A stretch of DNA of 64,000 bases from Lachnospiraceae bacterium (lineage in GTDB: Bacteria > Bacillota > Clostridia > Lachnospirales > Lachnospiraceae), in NCBI GenBank assembly GCA_030524635.1, contig JAUNGG010000008.1, positions 1 through 64,000 of the forward strand, read 5' to 3'. Of the stretch, positions 8,329 through 17,597 are shown piece by piece (the stretch's first letter is position 1; each line of letters opens with the position of its first letter). The notes below the pieces were generated by a model that made no database searches, was not told the origin of the DNA, and saw only the letters and a list, made by a program, of their open reading frames with translations. The position numbers were made by a program, and so were the translations under genes.

Positions 8329-9711
8329 CTATTTTGCGTTCTCGATGGACTGATTTGCCTTTGCCACGAAATCATCCAGTGCGGCCTGAGGCTCGGAGTC
8401 ACCATTGATCACTGCCTGCAGCATCGGGAACCAGTAGGTTCTCATCTCAGCAAAGCCAGGAATGGTATTGTAGTATGGAGAGTAGTACTTGGTCAGGGAT
8501 GCGTAGAAGCTCATCTCAGCATCGCCGGGATATAAGTCGCCCATAGACTGACGAACCGGGAATACGCTGGTCTTTATTACGTTCTTTGGACCCCACTCTT
8601 CATCGTTGCAGATAAAGTCGATAAATTTCTTGGAAGCTTCTGCTCTTGCAGCATCGCCGTTATCAAATACACAGAAACCATTTACCAGATACTCTAATGC
8701 TGGTACGCCGTCCTCAGACGGGAATGGAAGGGCGATCGCCTCGATGCCGTTCTCCGCCAGAGTGTCTGCACGCTGACTGGCCAGACCTGGGGACCACAGG
8801 GTGGTGAATGCGGTGTTGCCAGCTACGAACTGGTCTACGTCCTCGCCGCCGTTGTATGCGGAACCATTTAACATCAGGCCATTATCAACCCACTCTTTGA
8901 TCTTGGTCATAGCCTTTACGCCGCCCTCATCATTGATGGTGTAGGTAGTAACGGCGTCATCGGTTACGGAGCTGTCATACAGATTGGTCACAAATGCGCG
9001 GATACCCTGATCGCCGCCCTGGCCGGAGCAGTATACGGTAGCGCCCATATAGCCTGCATCGTACAGCTTCTGCATCATCTGCTCAAACTGCTCGGTGGTC
9101 CAGGTTCTGTCGCCCTCTAAGTTGATGCAGTCCATAGCTCCTGCATCCTCTAATGCGTTCTTGCTCACTGCCATGCAGAATGCTGCGGTACTGATGGGAT
9201 ACATATAGTAGCTGTCGCCGGACTTACAGGAATTTAACAGTGCCTCATTATCTACATCCTTAACATAATCTTCGGTAAACATGTCATCTAATGCTACCAG
9301 CTTTCCGTTCTGTGCATAGGAGATGATACGTCCAGGTGCATCGAAGAGTACATCGCAGACGGTTCCTGCCTCAATGGCTGCGGTGATCTTCTCCGGGCCG
9401 GAGGTAAAGTCGATGGTCTCCAGCTTTACGGTAATGTCAGGATTCTTTGCCTGGAAGGCATCAATAATCTCCTGCTCGTAGGTTCCTGCCGGATTATCGC
9501 CGTCCTGGGCAAAGGTTGGGAATGCCCACCAGGTGATCTCTGTAGTACCGCTGGCTGATGCTTCTGCCGGTGCCGCTGCGGAATCAGCAGTCTTCTCTGC
9601 TGTGGTTGCTGCCGGAGCTGCTGTCGTACTGGAAGCGCCGCCTCCGCCGCATCCTGCCAGAGCAGATACCGTCATCGCCATGACCAGACCTAAGGATAAT
9701 GCTTTTTTCAT
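8329..9711 (-). CDS. CUT1 extracellular solute-binding lipoprotein
   Basis: 460 residues counted from the ATG at 9711, chosen because GGAGGAG lies just before it and the protein then begins with a proper lipoprotein signal (MKKALSLGLVMAMTVSALAGC). An in-frame ATG further upstream would bury that signal. The lipobox is LAGC, so the mature protein is anchored through Cys about residue 20. The remainder is a family 1 binding protein after a Gly/Ser/Ala/Thr linker. First gene of the importer operon, with an excellent promoter at 9818-9846. Next to nanA and the yhcH-type gene it may bind Neu5Ac or a derivative such as 2,7-anhydro-Neu5Ac; the sequence alone does not settle the ligand. Confidence 0.9.
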   Translation of the reverse strand: MKKALSLGLVMAMTVSALAGCGGGGASSTTAAPAATTAEKTADSAAAPAEASASGTTEITWWAFPTFAQDGDNPAGTYEQEIIDAFQAKNPDITVKLETIDFTSGPEKITAAIEAGTVCDVLFDAPGRIISYAQNGKLVALDDMFTEDYVKDVDNEALLNSCKSGDSYYMYPISTAAFCMAVSKNALEDAGAMDCINLEGDRTWTTEQFEQMMQKLYDAGYMGATVYCSGQGGDQGIRAFVTNLYDSSVTDDAVTTYTINDEGGVKAMTKIKEWVDNGLMLNGSAYNGGEDVDQFVAGNTAFTTLWSPGLASQRADTLAENGIEAIALPFPSEDGVPALEYLVNGFCVFDNGDAARAEASKKFIDFICNDEEWGPKNVIKTSVFPVRQSMGDLYPGDAEMSFYASLTKYYSPYYNTIPGFAEMRTYWFPMLQAVINGDSEPQAALDDFVAKANQSIENAK

Positions 9712-9817
9712 AAGAAACTCCTCCTTCTTTGATATGTTTTCTCTCTGGAAGCTTTTAAAAGCCTCTTTTCCAGGTGCCGATCCCAGATCCTGCATCCCGG
9801 ATTTGCCTGTTAAGGAT

Positions 9818-9846
9818 ACTATAGCAAACTTTTTCCTTTTTGTCAA
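9818..9846 (-). promoter_or_regulatory. Strong sigma-A promoter of the CUT1 importer operon
   Basis: Minus strand: -35 TTGACA (9841-9846), 17-base spacer ending in TGC, -10 TATAGT (9818-9823), so consensus spacing plus an extended -10. The start codon is about 107 bases downstream. The 340-base gap up to nanA holds this promoter, an A/T-rich tract (about 9850-9960) and the nanA terminator, and no gene. Confidence 0.85.
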
Positions 9847-9988
9847 TTTGTTGTGAAAAAAATTTTTATTTTATTTTTCTTCGTCATTTTTATTACATTT
9901 TTATGCAAAATTAAGTTTTCACTTTACTTTTTCACAGTGTCAATGTGCCAAGTATTTTTTCGCCTTATGCAATTTGCTTAAAACGCAA

Positions 9989-10021
9989 AAATCAGGGACC
10001 TGGCTGGCAGATCCCTGATTT
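9989..10021 (-). terminator. Terminator of nanA
   Basis: A perfect 10-bp stem (AAATCAGGGA / TCCCTGATTT) with a 13-base loop. On the minus strand it runs into a T5 tract. It lies 33 bases after the nanA stop and separates nanA from the importer promoter. Confidence 0.85.
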
Positions 10022-10053
10022 CATATAGTTTCATCCATCAAAACGTTTGAAAA

Positions 10054-10971
10054 TTAACAGAATTTAGCAATTGCTTCATCGATCATAGCGGCACACTTCT
10101 TCACCTGGTCCATATCCTCCGGCACTAAGGCAGGCATTGGCTTTCTGACAGAACCAATATCAAGACCTTCCCGGATCTTGATAATCTCCTTCATTACGGC
10201 ATACAGGTTGCCCTTGCAGGAGCACATTCCATAGATGATGGCATCTGCTGCAAACTGGATCTCTCTTGCAGCTGCAAAATCACCAGCCTTGCACAGGTTA
10301 AACATCTTGATATACAGCTCCGGCATTACCCCATAGGTTCCGCCGATACCGCCGTCTGCACCCATAGCCAGACCGGAAACCAGCTGCTCGTCCGGACCAT
10401 TGAATACTACAAAGCCCTCACCGCCGTCCATCTTAAACATCTGAATATCCTGAACCGGCATGGAGCTGTTCTTAACAGCAGCAACTCTCGGGTTCTTTAA
10501 CATCTCATGGAACAGAGGCATGGTCAGCGCTACCCCTGCAAGCTGCGGAATATTATAGATCACAAAATCGGTATTTGGAGCAGCAGCGGAAATATCATTC
10601 CAGTACTGTGCAATGGCATGCTCCGGCAGGTGGAAATAGATCGGCGGGATCGAAGCAACTGCATCAACGCCCAGGCTCTCTGCATGAGCTGCCAGTTCGC
10701 AGCTGTCTGCGGTATTATTGCAGGCTACATGTGCGATCACGGTCATCTTTCCCTTGGCCACTTCCATAACCGCCTCCAGGATCTCTTTTCTCTCTTCCTT
10801 GCTCTGATAGATACACTCGCCGGAAGAACCGCCTACGTAAACGCCCTTCACGCCCTTCTTTAACAGATGCTCCGCCAGTGCGATGGTGCGCTCACGGCTT
10901 ACTTTGCCATCCTCATCATAGCATGCGTAAAATGCCGGAATAATTCCCTGGTACTTCGTAATATCTCTCAT
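10054..10971 (-). CDS. nanA: N-acetylneuraminate lyase (DapA/NanA family)
   Basis: 305 residues from the ATG at 10971, which has GGAGAAGGGTGG upstream; a longer reading adds 18 unlikely residues. Class I aldolase of the DHDPS/NAL family, expected to split N-acetylneuraminate into N-acetylmannosamine and pyruvate in the cytoplasm. The carboxylate-binding GGSSGE, the Tyr motif YNIP (NAL-like, where DHDPS usually has YNVP) and the Schiff-base Lys in VAAVKNSS are all present. Nearby nanE, a ROK kinase and a YhcH-family gene support the sialic acid role over lysine synthesis. It has its own promoter (11071-11098) and terminator. Confidence 0.85.
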   Translation of the reverse strand: MRDITKYQGIIPAFYACYDEDGKVSRERTIALAEHLLKKGVKGVYVGGSSGECIYQSKEERKEILEAVMEVAKGKMTVIAHVACNNTADSCELAAHAESLGVDAVASIPPIYFHLPEHAIAQYWNDISAAAPNTDFVIYNIPQLAGVALTMPLFHEMLKNPRVAAVKNSSMPVQDIQMFKMDGGEGFVVFNGPDEQLVSGLAMGADGGIGGTYGVMPELYIKMFNLCKAGDFAAAREIQFAADAIIYGMCSCKGNLYAVMKEIIKIREGLDIGSVRKPMPALVPEDMDQVKKCAAMIDEAIAKFC

Positions 10972-11070
10972 AATAAACCACCCTTCTCCGCCTTTTGCGG
11001 TCTTAATTCTTGTGGTATGCAGCAATTCAGACTCCTTCGCTGCTGCAGGCCAAAATCCAACTATAACTGT

Positions 11071-11098
11071 AGTATACCACTTCGGTAATTTTTTTCAA
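11071..11098 (-). promoter_or_regulatory. Promoter of nanA
   Basis: Minus strand: -35 TTGAAA (11093-11098), 16-base spacer, -10 TATACT (11071-11076), 100 bases upstream of the nanA start codon, in the 170-base gap behind the yhcH-type gene. Confidence 0.6.
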
Positions 11099-11141
11099 TA
11101 TAATTCACAATCCAAAAAAAATTTCTTTTATGCCGGCACTG

Positions 11142-11591
11142 CTACAGCCGAACCTTCACCACTGCCTTCTCTACCAGACAGCTTCCATCCAGCTCCACCT
11201 TCACCATATGGGCATCCTCTGGAAATGCGATCAGCACATCCCCCGGAGCCATACGGATGATCTGCTCCACTTCGCCGGTGCAGTCAATCCCGTCATTGAT
11301 CTCATCTCTTCCGGTCTCCTGCATATGCGCCATATCACTGATTCCGATGCGCTCCCTGCCGGACAGGAGAAGATGGATATCCAGATGCTTCTCATGAGCT
11401 TCAAAGGCGGCCTGCTCCAAAGGCATCGTGTTATAGTGAAACCGGTTGATAAACACCTGATCGCCGTCCACCTCATTCCGTCCCATGGACAGAGTCCGAA
11501 GATCACAGCCTTTTAAAAATGTGATTGCCTTATCAAGATTTGTATGGATTCCCAGGTAGGAATCCAGATATTCCATTTTTGTGTAAATCAT
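11142..11591 (-). CDS. nanQ: YhcH/YjgK/YiaL (DUF386) family protein, probable sialic acid anomerase
   Basis: 149-residue cupin-like protein with the DUF386 pattern: HLDIHLLLSGRERIGIS, a His-rich metal site region, and the C-terminal MAPGDVLIAFPEDAHM with VEKAVVKV. The E. coli member YhcH (NanQ) is described as an N-acetylneuraminate anomerase that speeds conversion to the open-chain form used by the lyase. Its place immediately before nanA fits that role, but other members act with other sugars. AGGAGG lies 13 bases before the ATG, a longer spacing than usual, with no better start in sight. It follows the flavoprotein gene after an 88-base gap. Confidence 0.8.
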   Translation of the reverse strand: MIYTKMEYLDSYLGIHTNLDKAITFLKGCDLRTLSMGRNEVDGDQVFINRFHYNTMPLEQAAFEAHEKHLDIHLLLSGRERIGISDMAHMQETGRDEINDGIDCTGEVEQIIRMAPGDVLIAFPEDAHMVKVELDGSCLVEKAVVKVRL

Positions 11592-11679
11592 CTTGTCTGC
11601 TATGCCTCCTTATCCTCATTCTGCTGCATTGCCGCAGAATGGCACAAAACTGCCTGCTGTTTTTACAGCCTACTTTCAG

Positions 11680-13536
11680 TCATCTGCACAGGTCTCCTTC
11701 CAGGCATACTGCCAATCCCTCCTGGGTTTCCCGCACCAGGATCACACGGTCAAAATCATGATCCAGACTGGGGAAATCAGCACGGTAGTGGGAGCCTCGG
11801 CTCTCCTTCCGCATCAGGGCTGCACGGAGCATGGCCTGGGAAAGACGCAGCGTTCCTTCCAGCTCCCTGGTCATCCGGTATCGTCCGGCCAGGTCAAGAC
11901 CGTCCGGCTGTTCTGGCCGGCTGCCATCCGGCTGCTCTTCCTCCTTGTCAGAGAGCGGCCTTCGTCTCCGCTCACTCTCCGCCCGGATAGACGCAAGCTG
12001 CTCCAGTGCCCAAACAAGCTCTTCCTCCCGGCGCACCACCATGGCACACCGGAAATTGATCTGGCGAATCTGCTGAATCAACTCTCCAGTTCCGGGAATC
12101 CACCCGGCCTCCGCTGCTTCTGCACACGCCTGCACCCTGTAGCGTTTTTCATTTTCTGAATTCTCTGCCTTCTTCCAGACTTCCGTTTCTAAGCCCTGGC
12201 CGGTGCTTCTCTTTTGCTCCTTCTGGGCCTCCTGGTGCTCCAGGCTCCACTTCGCCGCCTGGATCCCGGCCCGTTTACCAAATACCAGCCCATTGGCTGT
12301 GGACAAGCCGCCCAGACGGTCTGCACCGTGCATGCCTCCGGTGGCCTCACCGCAGGCATAAAGCCCCTTTACCCCGCAGCCTCCATGGCTGTCAATGCGG
12401 ATGCCCCCATTGGATGCATGGGCAAAGATCCCGATCTGCACCGGATCATCTATGGTCAGTCCCTTCTCCTCCTTCAGCCACTGGAAGTAGGTCTGGACAA
12501 ACTCCGGCTGATGCTCTTTCAGCTCTTTTCTGTAGGTCAGCCGGACTCCCTCCGGATTTTCCAGGCAGGCCTCAAACAAGCGGACATCCACCTCCCCGGA
12601 GCCTAACCGGCAGGTGAAAGGGCCATGGGTGGAACGGATCTTAAGCCGCTCCTTCAGTTCCTCCTGGCTCCAGTCTGAAAAGACGGACTGGCCGGTCCTG
12701 GGATCTGAAAATTCACTGTACCGGAATACCTTTTCATTGTAAATGGTTTTCGGTGCCGGGTGGAGATAGCCGGGCATCATCTGCATAAACTCCAGATTTA
12801 CCAGGGAAGCCCCTGCCCCCAGAGCCAGGAATTGTCCCATTCCCGTCACATCCGATGTGTTCAGGCGTCGGGAAAACAGACCGCCCATTCCTCCGCTTGC
12901 GATTACCACGCTGGAACATTGGATCGTAAGAAATTTCCAGCCGTCTGCTCCCTTCTCCACAGCGCCGACACCGGATACCTGTCCATGATCCATAAAAAGG
13001 TCGGTGACGCAGGTATCCGGAAGCTGGGTCACCTTCAGCCGCTGCAGTTCAGTCTTTAAGGCTGCCCCTGCATTTTCCTTTACGATCCCATGCCAGTCCC
13101 GGTTTTTGTGATCAAAGCAGGGGATAAATTCCTTCTCTCCTTTATGCACCGCTTCCTTCAAGCTGACTCCCAGAGCCTGAAGCTCCTTTACCCCATCCTG
13201 GATCCCGGCAGTAAGGCAGTTTACCAGCCTGGGATCTGCCATCCCTTCCCCGATCCGAAGGATGGTCTGGGCCAGATCCCCTTCATCTTCCTGACTCTCC
13301 GGCCCTACCAGCCCCAGTCCCCAGGTTCCAGGATAAAAGCTGGAACCGGAGCAGATGGCGCTGCTGCTTGCAATAGCGGTCCTGGCGCCGGTTCTGGCTG
13401 CCCAGATCGCTGCCATGATCCCGGCCAGCCCGGCTCCCATGACCAGCACATCTGTGGTCAGGGAGTCCGCATTTCTCCATATGGAAGACTCCGGTCCACT
13501 CCCGCCGATCTTTGGGATCTGCTTATTATTTTGCAT
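11680..13536 (-). CDS. FAD-dependent oxidoreductase of the NadB/SdhA/FrdA family
   Basis: About 618 residues from the ATG at 13536, which overlaps the end of the upstream oppF-type gene by 11 bases. An N-terminal FAD-binding Rossmann motif (GAGLAGIMAAIWAARTGA) is followed by GGMGGLF and the flavin/substrate region CGVKGLYACGEATGGMHGA with DRLGGLSTANGL. The C-terminal helical domain ends with the family pattern KESRGSHYRADFP. This is the fold of L-aspartate oxidase and the succinate/fumarate flavoproteins. No iron-sulfur or membrane subunit lies nearby, so it is probably soluble. It sits inside an Opp-type importer operon upstream of yhcH and nanA; the substrate is unknown. Confidence 0.85.
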   Translation of the reverse strand: MQNNKQIPKIGGSGPESSIWRNADSLTTDVLVMGAGLAGIMAAIWAARTGARTAIASSSAICSGSSFYPGTWGLGLVGPESQEDEGDLAQTILRIGEGMADPRLVNCLTAGIQDGVKELQALGVSLKEAVHKGEKEFIPCFDHKNRDWHGIVKENAGAALKTELQRLKVTQLPDTCVTDLFMDHGQVSGVGAVEKGADGWKFLTIQCSSVVIASGGMGGLFSRRLNTSDVTGMGQFLALGAGASLVNLEFMQMMPGYLHPAPKTIYNEKVFRYSEFSDPRTGQSVFSDWSQEELKERLKIRSTHGPFTCRLGSGEVDVRLFEACLENPEGVRLTYRKELKEHQPEFVQTYFQWLKEEKGLTIDDPVQIGIFAHASNGGIRIDSHGGCGVKGLYACGEATGGMHGADRLGGLSTANGLVFGKRAGIQAAKWSLEHQEAQKEQKRSTGQGLETEVWKKAENSENEKRYRVQACAEAAEAGWIPGTGELIQQIRQINFRCAMVVRREEELVWALEQLASIRAESERRRRPLSDKEEEQPDGSRPEQPDGLDLAGRYRMTRELEGTLRLSQAMLRAALMRKESRGSHYRADFPSLDHDFDRVILVRETQEGLAVCLEGDLCR

Positions 13537-14563
13537 CCTTCTGACACGCCTTCTTAATGTTCTCTTCTGCAAAATGGCAGGCTACATAATGATCCCGGCC
13601 GTTGATCTCATACTTCTTTAACTCCGGCTTCTGGGTCTTGCAGATCTCCTGGCACTGCTTGCAGCGTCCGTGGAAATGGCAGCCGCTTGGCGGATTCATT
13701 GGAGACGGCACATCGCCCTCCAGCAGGATCCGGTTCTTCTGATGATGAATGTCCGCAACCGGGATTGCCGACAGAAGCGCCTGGGTATATGGATGAATGG
13801 TGTGATGATACAGCTCATCTGCATCCGACAGCTCCACGATCCGTCCCAGATACATAACTGCAATCCGGTCACTGATATATTCTACCACGCTTAAGTCATG
13901 GGTGATAAAGATATAGGTCAGGTTGCGCTCTTCCTTTAACTTCTTTAACAGATTTAATACCTGGGCCTGGATGGATACGTCCAGTGCACTTACCGCCTCA
14001 TCGCAGATCACCAGCTCCGGATTAATGCAGAGGGCTCTTGCAATACCGATTCTCTGACGCTGGCCGCCGGAGAACTCGTGAGGATACCGGTCCATATATT
14101 CCCGTCTCATATTAACGGCTTCCAGTAAGTCGCCAATCAGCTTCCGGCGCTCTTCCTTGGTCTTTACGCCGAACTTCTTTAACGGATCGGACAGGGACTG
14201 GTAAATAGTAAAGGAGGGATTCAGGGAAGACTGAGGGTCCTGGAATACGATCTGGATCTTCTTTCTTGCTTCGTCCATCTCCTTATTATCCAGCTTTGCC
14301 AGATTCTTCGGGCCGTCTGCAAACTCATAGATCATCTCGCCTTCCGTAGGCTTGTAGAGCTGAAGGATCGTCTTGCCAAGGGTGGTCTTGCCGCAGCCGG
14401 ACTCGCCTACTAATCCTAAGGTTTCGCCCTTATAGATGGTCAGATTAATGTCATTTACTGCCTGAACATAGCTCTTTGTTTTTCCTAGGAAACCACTTTT
14501 CACAGGGAAAAAGGTTTTCAGCCCTTTTATGGTCAATAACGGTTCTTTCTCCTTATTTGCCAT
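13526..14563 (-). CDS. Opp/Dpp-type ABC importer ATPase (OppF/DppF)
   Basis: 345-residue ATP-binding subunit. Walker A is GESGCGKTT at about 55-63, the signature is FSGGQRQRIGIARAL at about 160, Walker B is LVICDEAVSALD, and the switch His is in FITHDLSVV. The C-terminal oligopeptide extension (SPMNPPSGCHFHGRC with Cys pairs) marks the Opp/Dpp group, where it often binds an iron-sulfur cluster. It starts 11 bases inside the OppD-type gene with AGGAGG nine bases upstream. Together with the other four subunits it forms a complete importer. Confidence 0.93.
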   Translation of the reverse strand: MANKEKEPLLTIKGLKTFFPVKSGFLGKTKSYVQAVNDINLTIYKGETLGLVGESGCGKTTLGKTILQLYKPTEGEMIYEFADGPKNLAKLDNKEMDEARKKIQIVFQDPQSSLNPSFTIYQSLSDPLKKFGVKTKEERRKLIGDLLEAVNMRREYMDRYPHEFSGGQRQRIGIARALCINPELVICDEAVSALDVSIQAQVLNLLKKLKEERNLTYIFITHDLSVVEYISDRIAVMYLGRIVELSDADELYHHTIHPYTQALLSAIPVADIHHQKNRILLEGDVPSPMNPPSGCHFHGRCKQCQEICKTQKPELKKYEINGRDHYVACHFAEENIKKACQKDAK

Positions 14564-15572
14564 CCTTCATCACCTCCTGATATCTTGCACAGCGCACCAT
14601 GTGGGTTCCGCCTAACATAACCTCTGCCGGCATCGCCTTGCGGCACTCCTCACATGCGTAATCACATCTGGGCTCAAACTGGCAGCCGGACGGACGGTTG
14701 TACGGGTCCGGAGTGGAGCCCTTGATGGGGTTGATATCCTGATTTGCGCCCTTTCCAAGGATCGGAATGGACTTTAACAGTGCCTTTGTATATGGATGGG
14801 TTGGGTGATCCAGCACTTCCTCAGCGCTGCCGCTCTCGATGATGTTGCCCATGTACATAACTGCCACATCATCCGCCAGCTCACACACTACACCCATGTC
14901 ATGGGTGATCATCATGATCGCCGTATTGTAATCCTTCTTTAAGTGATCCATCAGCTCAAAGATCTGAGCCTGGATGGTAACGTCCAGTGCGGTGGTGGGC
15001 TCATCTGCGATCAGCACCTTGGGATTACAGCTCATAGCCATAGCGATCATGGCACGCTGTCTCATACCGCCGGAGAACTCGTGGGGATACTGGTCGATTC
15101 GTTTCTGGGGATTGGGAATTCCCATATCAGTCAGAAGCTTTAAGGCACGCTCTCTTGCTGCCGCCTTGGAGATGGACTTATCATGGGAGCGGATCATCTC
15201 GCTGATCTGCCAGCCGATGGTGTACACCGGATTCAGAGCCGTCATTGGATCCTGGAAGATCATGGCAATATCCTTGCCCCGCAGTGCACGCATCTCCTTG
15301 CTGTTGCGCTCTAACTCGTGGATCTTGATATCTCCCCGCTCATCGCCGCTGTGATAGATGATCTCGCCTTCCTCGATCCGGGAAAGCTTGGGAAGGAGCT
15401 GCATGATCGAGGTGGCCGTCACACTCTTGCCGCAGCCGGACTCGCCTACGATACACAGCGTCTTGCCGCTTTTAATATCCATGGATACACCATTGATGGC
15501 ACGGTTGCAGCGTTCATTGGTATAAAAATATGTTTTCAGATTTTTTACGGAAATTACAACATTATCGCTCAT
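14553..15572 (-). CDS. Opp/Dpp-type ABC importer ATPase (OppD/DppD)
   Basis: 339 residues from the second in-frame ATG at 15572, preferred over the ATG at 15578 because the AGGAGG touches the first ATG directly and is correctly spaced from the second. It has Walker A GESGCGKSV, signature FSGGMRQRAMIAMAM, Walker B VLIADEPTTALD and the oligopeptide C-terminal motif RPSGCQFEPRCDYACEEC. It overlaps the OppF-type gene and is 10 bases from the permease gene upstream. Confidence 0.93.
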   Translation of the reverse strand: MSDNVVISVKNLKTYFYTNERCNRAINGVSMDIKSGKTLCIVGESGCGKSVTATSIMQLLPKLSRIEEGEIIYHSGDERGDIKIHELERNSKEMRALRGKDIAMIFQDPMTALNPVYTIGWQISEMIRSHDKSISKAAARERALKLLTDMGIPNPQKRIDQYPHEFSGGMRQRAMIAMAMSCNPKVLIADEPTTALDVTIQAQIFELMDHLKKDYNTAIMMITHDMGVVCELADDVAVMYMGNIIESGSAEEVLDHPTHPYTKALLKSIPILGKGANQDINPIKGSTPDPYNRPSGCQFEPRCDYACEECRKAMPAEVMLGGTHMVRCARYQEVMKDGK

Positions 15573-15582
15573 TTTCATCCTC

Positions 15583-16512
15583 CTAACCCTGCTGAGTCGG
15601 ATCTGTGGTATCCCGGATTCCGTCGCCCATGAAGTTAATACTCATAACAAACAGGGAAACCACGATACCGGTAGGAAGCCACATCCACCAGTTGTTCTGC
15701 AGTGTATACATGTCCTGTGCCGCATTCAGGATATTGCCCCAGGTAGGTACCTCCAGCGGAACGCCAAGTCCTAAGAAGCTTAATGCTGCCTCCTCCAGAA
15801 TGAACATAGCCGTACTTAAGGTAATGTTAACGATGATCGGGCTTAATGCGTTAGGAAGGATATGCTTATAGCAGATGACGAAAGGATTCAGGCCGAATAC
15901 CTTTAAGGACTGCACATACTCCTCCTCACGGATGGAGAGCACCTGGGAGCGGGCCATACGGAAGCAGGAGCCCCAGCCGCAGATGATGAAGATGATCACG
16001 ATATTCTTCGCACTCTGTCCCAGAATGGCTACCAGCATCATAACCAGGATCAGCTGTGGAATGGACATAAATACTTCCGACACACGAACCATCAGACTGT
16101 CAAACCAGCCGCCCCGGTATGCGCTGTAGCATCCGAAGAGAACGCCGATGGCAGCACAGCCCAGTGCGCTTCCGAAGCCGATGGCGATAGACATCCGGCC
16201 TCCGTAGAGAACACGGGCAAACACATCACGGCCGATCTTATCCGTTCCGAATAAATGCTCCGATGATGGTGCCTTTAAAATGGACTTCATGTCAACCGCT
16301 TTCGGTGAATAGGAGGTCAGAAGAGGCGCACAGATACAGGCCAGCAGGATGATCAAAAAGATCACGCCGCCGATAATGGCCAGACGGTTATGTAACAGCT
16401 TCCGCAGCGCGCGGTTGCCGGCTTTTTTATTTTTCAGCTCACCGGATTCCTCCATCTGGCGAATCTTGTCAAACTTCCGGTTCAGCCTTGCATGTTTTGA
16501 ACTTGCACTCAT
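15583..16512 (-). CDS. Opp/Dpp-type ABC importer permease (OppC/DppC)
   Basis: About 309 residues from the ATG at 16512, which is eight bases from AGGAGG; an ATG six bases upstream is too close to it. A charged N-terminal helix of about 40 residues is followed by the OppC N-terminal transmembrane segment. LFGTDKIGRDVFARVLYGGR follows, typical for DppC, and then five further membrane helices. The gap to the OppB-type gene is 13 bases. Confidence 0.92.
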   Translation of the reverse strand: MSASSKHARLNRKFDKIRQMEESGELKNKKAGNRALRKLLHNRLAIIGGVIFLIILLACICAPLLTSYSPKAVDMKSILKAPSSEHLFGTDKIGRDVFARVLYGGRMSIAIGFGSALGCAAIGVLFGCYSAYRGGWFDSLMVRVSEVFMSIPQLILVMMLVAILGQSAKNIVIIFIICGWGSCFRMARSQVLSIREEEYVQSLKVFGLNPFVICYKHILPNALSPIIVNITLSTAMFILEEAALSFLGLGVPLEVPTWGNILNAAQDMYTLQNNWWMWLPTGIVVSLFVMSINFMGDGIRDTTDPTQQG

Positions 16513-16525
16513 TTCCATTCCCTCC

Positions 16526-17488
16526 TTAACCGTTCAGCTTGACACGCGGATCAAGGGCCGCAGTCAGGATATCCACCAGGGTACTTGCAAACAGAGTCAT
16601 AAATACAAACAGAAGCGCCAGCATCATAACCAGATTGTAGTTCTGGGAACGCACTGCAGTGTTAAATGCACTTCCGATTCCAGGCCACTGAAATACGGTT
16701 TCGATTACAACAGAGCCTGCGATCAGGGTTGGAAGACGGAAGCCTACCAGCACGATAACAGGGGTTAAGGATACACGGAAGCCATGGATCAGATTGACTC
16801 TCCACTCCGGAAGACCCTTGCTTCTGGCTGTTTTGATGTAATCCTTATTCATGGTATCCAGCATACTGCTTCTGGCATAACGCATCACACCTGCCGTCAT
16901 GGAGATTCCAAGTACCAACGCCGGCATTACCATATATTTGATACGGCCAACGAAGTTGACTACCGTGGGATCCGTACGTCCTCCTACCGGAAGCCAGCCT
17001 AAGGTTAAAGAGAAGATTAAGATAGCACAAACACCAAAGAAAAACTGAGGAATCGATACACCGATCATACCGGCTACGGTCAGCACGTTATCACCGATGC
17101 TGCCCTTATTGATGGCGCCGAGAACACCGAGAACACTTCCTAAGATCGTGGAGATGCACAGAGCTGCAACTGCCAGTTCCAGGGTAGCCGGAAGACGCTC
17201 TGCCATAATCTGAATAACGGGAACACCGCTGGAGGAGCTATAACCAAAATCGCCCTGAAGAAGACGTCCCAGCCACTTTAAGTAGCGGATAAAGAATGGA
17301 TCATCCAGACCGTACTGTGCCCGAAGCGCTGCAATCTGAGATTCGCTTAACCGTGCCAAAGCCTCAGGATCCATCAGATAGGAGATGGGATCACCTGGGG
17401 TCAGATCCAGAAGCCAGTAAATGATAAATGTGATCAGCAAAAGCATGGGGATCATGCCCAATAATTTTTTCACTGTATATTTTGCCAT
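16526..17488 (-). CDS. Opp/Dpp-type ABC importer permease (OppB/DppB)
   Basis: About 320 residues from the ATG at 17488 (AGAGGTGA seven bases upstream); an upstream in-frame start adds 11 residues without a good ribosome site. The N-terminus MAKYTVKKLLGMIPMLLLIT with LTPGDP is characteristic of DppB subunits. Six membrane helices and the permease loop DTMNKDYIKTARSKGLPE are present. The gene follows the binding-protein gene after 180 bases containing a strong hairpin (17598-17623). Confidence 0.92.
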   Translation of the reverse strand: MAKYTVKKLLGMIPMLLLITFIIYWLLDLTPGDPISYLMDPEALARLSESQIAALRAQYGLDDPFFIRYLKWLGRLLQGDFGYSSSSGVPVIQIMAERLPATLELAVAALCISTILGSVLGVLGAINKGSIGDNVLTVAGMIGVSIPQFFFGVCAILIFSLTLGWLPVGGRTDPTVVNFVGRIKYMVMPALVLGISMTAGVMRYARSSMLDTMNKDYIKTARSKGLPEWRVNLIHGFRVSLTPVIVLVGFRLPTLIAGSVVIETVFQWPGIGSAFNTAVRSQNYNLVMMLALLFVFMTLFASTLVDILTAALDPRVKLNG

Positions 17489-17597
17489 TTTTTCACCTCT
17501 TAAAACAAAAGGGGCGCGCAAAACTCTCGTTTACCAACTATTTCCGCTGATTTTCTGAGTTTTGCGGCGCCTCCTGCCTGCCGCCCTGAGTCTGTCC

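Noticed and set aside
9712-9846. N-terminal extension of 45 codons on the CUT1 binding protein
   Set aside because: It would bury the lipoprotein signal and cover the promoter at 9818-9846; the ATG at 9711 has a clear ribosome site.
10030-10050. AAAACGTTT as a catabolite (cre) site at the end of nanA
   Set aside because: Only the central CG with A/T flanks matches; the outer TG and CA positions fail, and the place at a gene end is unusual.
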